A stretch of DNA of 64,000 bases from Effrenium voratum (Eukaryota; Sar; Dinophyceae; Suessiales; Symbiodiniaceae), in the NCBI GenBank assembly GCA_963377175.1, contig CAUJNA010001591.1, positions 64,501 to 128,500 on the forward strand, in the 5' to 3' direction. The position numbers and the translations under genes are program-made. This document shows, piece by piece, positions 60,034-64,000 of this stretch. Every line of letters begins with the position of its first letter. Position 1 is the first letter of the stretch. The notes beneath the pieces were generated by a model. That model saw only the letters and a list, made by a program, of their open reading frames with translations, searched no databases and was not told the DNA's origin.

Positions 60034-60132
60034 ACCAAAATACGAAGCCGAACCTCCCACCCCGGATCGGAGAAAGACGAAGCCTGCGGATTCTGCCAGG
60101 CGCGCGGGCTCGACCTGGACAACTATGATGAG
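60034..60132 (+). CDS. exon with CGFC motif, unknown gene
   Basis: From SEKDEACGFCQARGLDLDNY to DE before GAG|GTGAGA, phase 0. The upstream limit (after GTCTGTAG) is a guess; the part from 60067 is the most protein-like. It joins in phase to 60673, giving a C-terminus NYDEGMESDDD. CxxC suggests a metal or disulfide site. Confidence 0.58.
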
Positions 60133-60412
60133 GTGAGACGCTTCGACGATGCGGTTGAAAGGAGAGAAGAGGGGGAAGAAGGAGGGTGGTTTTAGGGGGG
60201 TGTTTTGGCATGTCAACCGGTGTTTGTGATCAGAACTCAGTGTTACACACATGTTGTCCAAGCACCCTTTTTGCTTGGGGTGGGGGATCGTCATCAACCT
60301 CACGAGGCTCAGAACCCTTTCTGAACAACCCGCGTTTGGAGACAAACCCGCAAAGCCTTGTGTACAGGGCTCGCTATGTTTCTTCTTCAATCATTACCCC
60401 ACCAAAACGTTC

Positions 60413-60509
60413 ATTTGCTTAAGAATATGTTGTATTTTCCCCTGTTGGTTTTAACGGGAATCTATCACTACTGGAAAAATGTTTTTTTGTTCAGGGCGCT
60501 TAAGCAAAT
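60413..60509 (+). repeat. element E, best full copy
   Basis: ATTTGCTTAAG left and CTTAAGCAAAT right are perfect inverted ends; interior CCCCTGTTGGTTTTAACGGG. Lies in the intron between 60132 and 60673. Confidence 0.8.
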
Positions 60510-60672
60510 ACGCAAATACAAACAAGAGCGTGCTTTAAATGGGCCCAAAAGGTGACGATTAAAGGCAGCAAAAGGGGGAAATATAGGAGACCCTGGTGGC
60601 CCAATTAAAAAACCAACCCAAAAAGGGTACCCTCAAAACACATATCTTGTGCTCATGTTGCAAAGTGCGCAG

Positions 60673-60738
60673 GGCATGGAGTCTGATGACGACGAGACGG
60701 AAGAGGACAGCGAATCCGACTGTTACTCCGATTACTAG
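60673..60738 (+). CDS. terminal exon, acidic tail
   Basis: After AAGTGCGCAG, reads GMESDDDETEEDSESDCYSD then Y and TAG. Ten Asp/Glu in the first 14 residues. In phase with the exon ending at 60132. An acidic tail is typical of nuclear or chaperone-type proteins, but the gene is not identified. Confidence 0.6.
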   Translation, partial: GMESDDDETEEDSESDCYSDY

Positions 60739-61903
<1,165 letters not shown>

Positions 61904-62035
61904 GGGACCAGCACCGAGCCCGAGGTTGCCAACGCAGCAACTGGCCGGGAAGGCGGCAAGCAGGGTTCCATTCTCGGGTTCTCCGAAGGACCTGAACCCA
62001 GTGCATGATTCGATGCCATTCTCCGACTCTTCAAG
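61904..62035 (+). CDS. exon, unknown protein
   Basis: Acceptor GGCATTTTAG, donor CAAG|GTGAGA (after AG). Reads GPAPSPRLPTQQLAGKAASR then VPFSGSPKDLNPVHDSMPFS and DSS. Pro/Ser-rich, likely disordered. No family recognised. Confidence 0.55.
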
Positions 62036-62068
62036 GTGAGATTCAATATATTTTTTGTTGTGACCTAG

Positions 62069-62131
62069 GTTCAAGCTCATTTGGGAGCCAACACGTGGAA
62101 CCCCGGCGGCACGAGTTCTGCGTCCGTAGGG
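62069..62131 (+). CDS. possible following exon after a 33 nt gap
   Basis: If CCTAG (62068) is the acceptor, the join restores a frame SSRFKLIWEPTRGTPAAR then VLRP and a stop. A 33 nt intron would be extremely short; a second frame (GSSSFGSQHVEPRRHEF) is also open. Weak. Confidence 0.28.
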
Positions 62132-62762
62132 CCCAAAGTTTGGGTGAGCCAAAGCTCTACGCTTTTCGTGGGTTCCTTGGGTCACCGGTTCCACCGAAGT
62201 TCCGCAATCTGAATCAGAGAAGACTTCAACACAAATCAGGACAACTCCTTGTTGGATGTTGGCTTGCGTGGAAGGGTACTCCACGAGTCCTAACAGAGTA
62301 CCTAGAAATGCACCTAGACAAATGCAGCTAGACATATGGGCTGCTTTTGTTCGGGCAAGCCCTTTGGTGGGTTCAGGGAAGCCAAAAGCCAACCAGTACT
62401 TTGTTCTGACCCAGTACCCATATTTCAAGACAAGAGGCTTGTTTGGGTTTGGAAGTGAAGCAAAGAGGAGACAACTTATTTGTCAAAAGGTTGATTCCAC
62501 ATTCTTTTGACCCAGGTTTCTCTGGATAAATCGCCCAAACTCCCCACGTTGTTCGGCAAATGTTTGAAACTAATAATGCCGGGATTGAATGGGGGAAGAG
62601 CGGAATGGTTCTCCCATGGCCCCAACAGTCAAGGCATCACCAAGTCTGATTAAGGCAAAGCCAAGCTACATCCACCTCAGCTTTGCAAGGACATGTTCAG
62701 ATTCAGATCCATTTTTGCGAGATCCCAAAAAGTGATGTCAGGTTCTCAAAAGTTCGAACAAC

Positions 62763-62830
62763 TTTGAGCTGTGCCCCCCTGAGCTTCGTCCAAGTCGCGG
62801 CGGGTTGCAGAGAGAGTCGCGAAGACGTCA
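62763..62830 (-). CDS. minus-strand gene, second exon
   Basis: On the minus strand, after GTCAAAAAG, reads (S)DVFATLSATRRDLDEAQGGT then AQ before A|GTTGTT. Its first base completes the codon left open by the exon at 63094-63186, giving QRLDSDVFATL. Element A copy 12 lies in the intron between them. Confidence 0.55.
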
Positions 62831-62951
62831 CTTTTTGACATGGGAAGACCCGGGAAACTTCTAGCCGCGCCCTGTGTTTTTTCTTTTGTTGTTTTTGTCT
62901 TATTTTTTTTCCGGTTACCCTATGTGAACTTTCGACGCCACCCACCTACCA

Positions 62952-63064
62952 CTAGGTCCCCCAGTAGTGCCCCTTTGCCCTTTTTGGGGGCGGGTTCCCC
63001 TACTAAAATAATCTACAGAAAGAAGTTGGTACCCTTATTCGAACCTCTCTACTGGAGGACCGAG
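62952..63064 (+). repeat. element A, copy 12, with ACCA target duplication
   Basis: CTAGGTCCCCCAGTAG left, CTACTGGAGGACCGAG right; ACCA on both sides. It sits in the predicted minus-strand intron. Confidence 0.92.
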
Positions 63065-63093
63065 ACCAGGAATCCAGGGTGATTGGAGCAAAC

Positions 63094-63186
63094 CTGTCGA
63101 GTCTTTGCCGCATCTCCCTCTCAAGCTGCCGCTTGTACAGCTTGGATTTCACCGCGCGAAGTGTCGAACCACGTCGCGCGAAACGC
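63094..63186 (-). CDS. minus-strand gene, first recognised exon
   Basis: On the minus strand, after TTTTCAACCGAG, reads RFARRGSTLRAVKSKLYKRQ then LEREMRQRLD, ending ACAG|GTTTGC in phase 2. Strongly basic helical sequence of coiled-coil type. No family recognised. Confidence 0.58.
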
Positions 63187-63496
63187 CTCGGTTGAAAAAA
63201 GATCCGTGCTGCCTACAGCAAAGACCCTGAAAAGCGCTCCACTCGTGCCTTTCCCTTTTGATTTGGTTCTCAGAAAGGTTACCCAAAAGGGTTTCCTTCT
63301 TCTTCCACCGCCACTGGGCAACTTGAGAGTTGGTTTCCAAACAGAACACTTTTCGGCAATAAGGGCCAGTGTGCTTGTGGCAAACCCTTGTATTTTAGAC
63401 TAATCTGAATTTGTTTGGATGCGCGAGGCATCCTTTTTCCATCGCGAGTTGCCCCAGTTCCGGCATTTTGGTTTTCCAGTGTCATGTCTGCTTGGT

Positions 63497-63612
63497 GACT
63501 TTTCACTGACAGACTGGCTGGCTGGATGGCTGCCTGCCTGCCTGCCTGACTGAGAGACTGACAGACGGACGGACGGACGGACCGACTGCCTGCGTGGCTG
63601 GCTGGGGCTGGC
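63497..63612 (+). repeat. GCCT / GACG / GGCT tetramer patchwork
   Basis: Short runs of CTGG, GCCT, GACT and GGAC tetramers. Confidence 0.85.
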
Positions 63613-63666
63613 TGGTTTTCAGATCTGGTTGTCAAGGTGAGGCTTAAATCCAGGCCCTTTCAGTGG

Positions 63667-63790
63667 CTGGGTCCCCCAGCTAGGTGCCCTTTTTAACCCC
63701 TTTTTTGGTTGGGAGGGTTCCCCTACTAAAATAGACTACGGAAAAAACAAGTTGGTACCCTTATTCGAATCTCTCTACAGGAGGACCCAG
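63667..63790 (+). repeat. element A, copy 13, with GTGG target duplication, ending at an exon
   Basis: CTGGGTCCCCCAGC left, GAGGACCCAG right; GTGG on both sides. The right end CCCAG is exactly the acceptor of the exon at 63791. Confidence 0.92.
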
Positions 63791-63942
63791 GTGGGAATTG
63801 TTCAGAGAATAGAGGCACAAGGAATGTCGTTGACTTCGCCTCCGGTGCCTCTTCGGGACATTGATGAAGGGCAGACAGTCACGGAGATTTGCACTTCCGA
63901 TCTTCGCCATGGGGACGCCTTGAATATCAGTTTTTCACGGTG
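63791..63942 (+). CDS. exon at the window edge, unknown protein
   Basis: Begins at the end of element A and reads VGIVQRIEAQGMSLTSPPVP then LRDIDEGQTVTEICTSDLRH and GDALNISFS before CG|GTGACG. All 50 codons are protein-like. Without the element and one GTGG, the frame continues leftward as ALSVGIVQ from a CAG acceptor at about 63657. No family recognised; the gene continues to the right. Confidence 0.62.
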
Positions 63943-64000
63943 ACGTGTTTGGTAGCATGTTGGGGCAAGGCCTTATCAACATGGAGCAAAGACACCCAAC

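Overview
This window looks like nuclear DNA of a dinoflagellate (alveolate), probably of the Symbiodiniaceae/Suessiales kind. The reasons are: protein-coding information only in short GC-rich exons inside long introns; introns that start with GC as well as GT; many small terminal-inverted-repeat elements; very long simple repeats; and a decayed copy of a mitochondrial cox1 gene with dinoflagellate-like sequence. There are no prokaryotic operons, ribosome binding sites or CRISPR arrays, and I recognise no tRNA or rRNA gene. Nearly all long open frames are products of simple repeats.

The one gene I can name with confidence is an aquaporin (MIP family) on the + strand, about 0.78-13.24 kb. I rebuilt it from eight short exons by matching family motifs and splice phases. 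Three of its introns use GC donors. One intron (5619-6983) holds a 1 kb CA-type repeat, and the last (about 6.1 kb) holds minisatellites and a 436 bp ACGC array. The protein has NCA and NPT in place of the two NPA motifs but keeps the F/H/C/R water-selectivity filter. About 0.4 kb of tandem repeats follow its stop codon.

From 14 to 64 kb there are scattered single exons with splice sites, most from genes I cannot name. They include three ankyrin-like exons (42.4, 50.5 and 54.0 kb), an unknown gene at 37.98-38.53 kb with a 63 nt intron and a frameshift, a two-exon C-terminus with an acidic tail (60.0-60.7 kb), a two-exon minus-strand gene (63.19-62.76 kb), and a + strand exon at the right edge. 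At 27.85-29.0 kb a minus-strand cox1 fragment is a nuclear insertion of mitochondrial DNA (NUMT).

At least nine families of short dispersed elements (A-I, about 60-130 bp) fill the introns. Family A (13 copies, inverted ends CTAGGTCC, 4 bp target duplications in several copies) is the most interesting. One copy ends exactly at an exon start, and removing it with one target duplication gives a continuous reading frame, which is what an intron-generating transposon (introner) would leave. Several other elements lie 11-60 nt upstream of predicted 3' splice sites. Other landmarks are a 2.6 kb CAA-type array (54.93-57.57 kb), a GGTG array (43.9 kb), GCTT arrays (16.8 and 61.3 kb) and an interstitial telomere-like tract (42.0 kb). 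Exon limits are inferred by eye and need transcript data.
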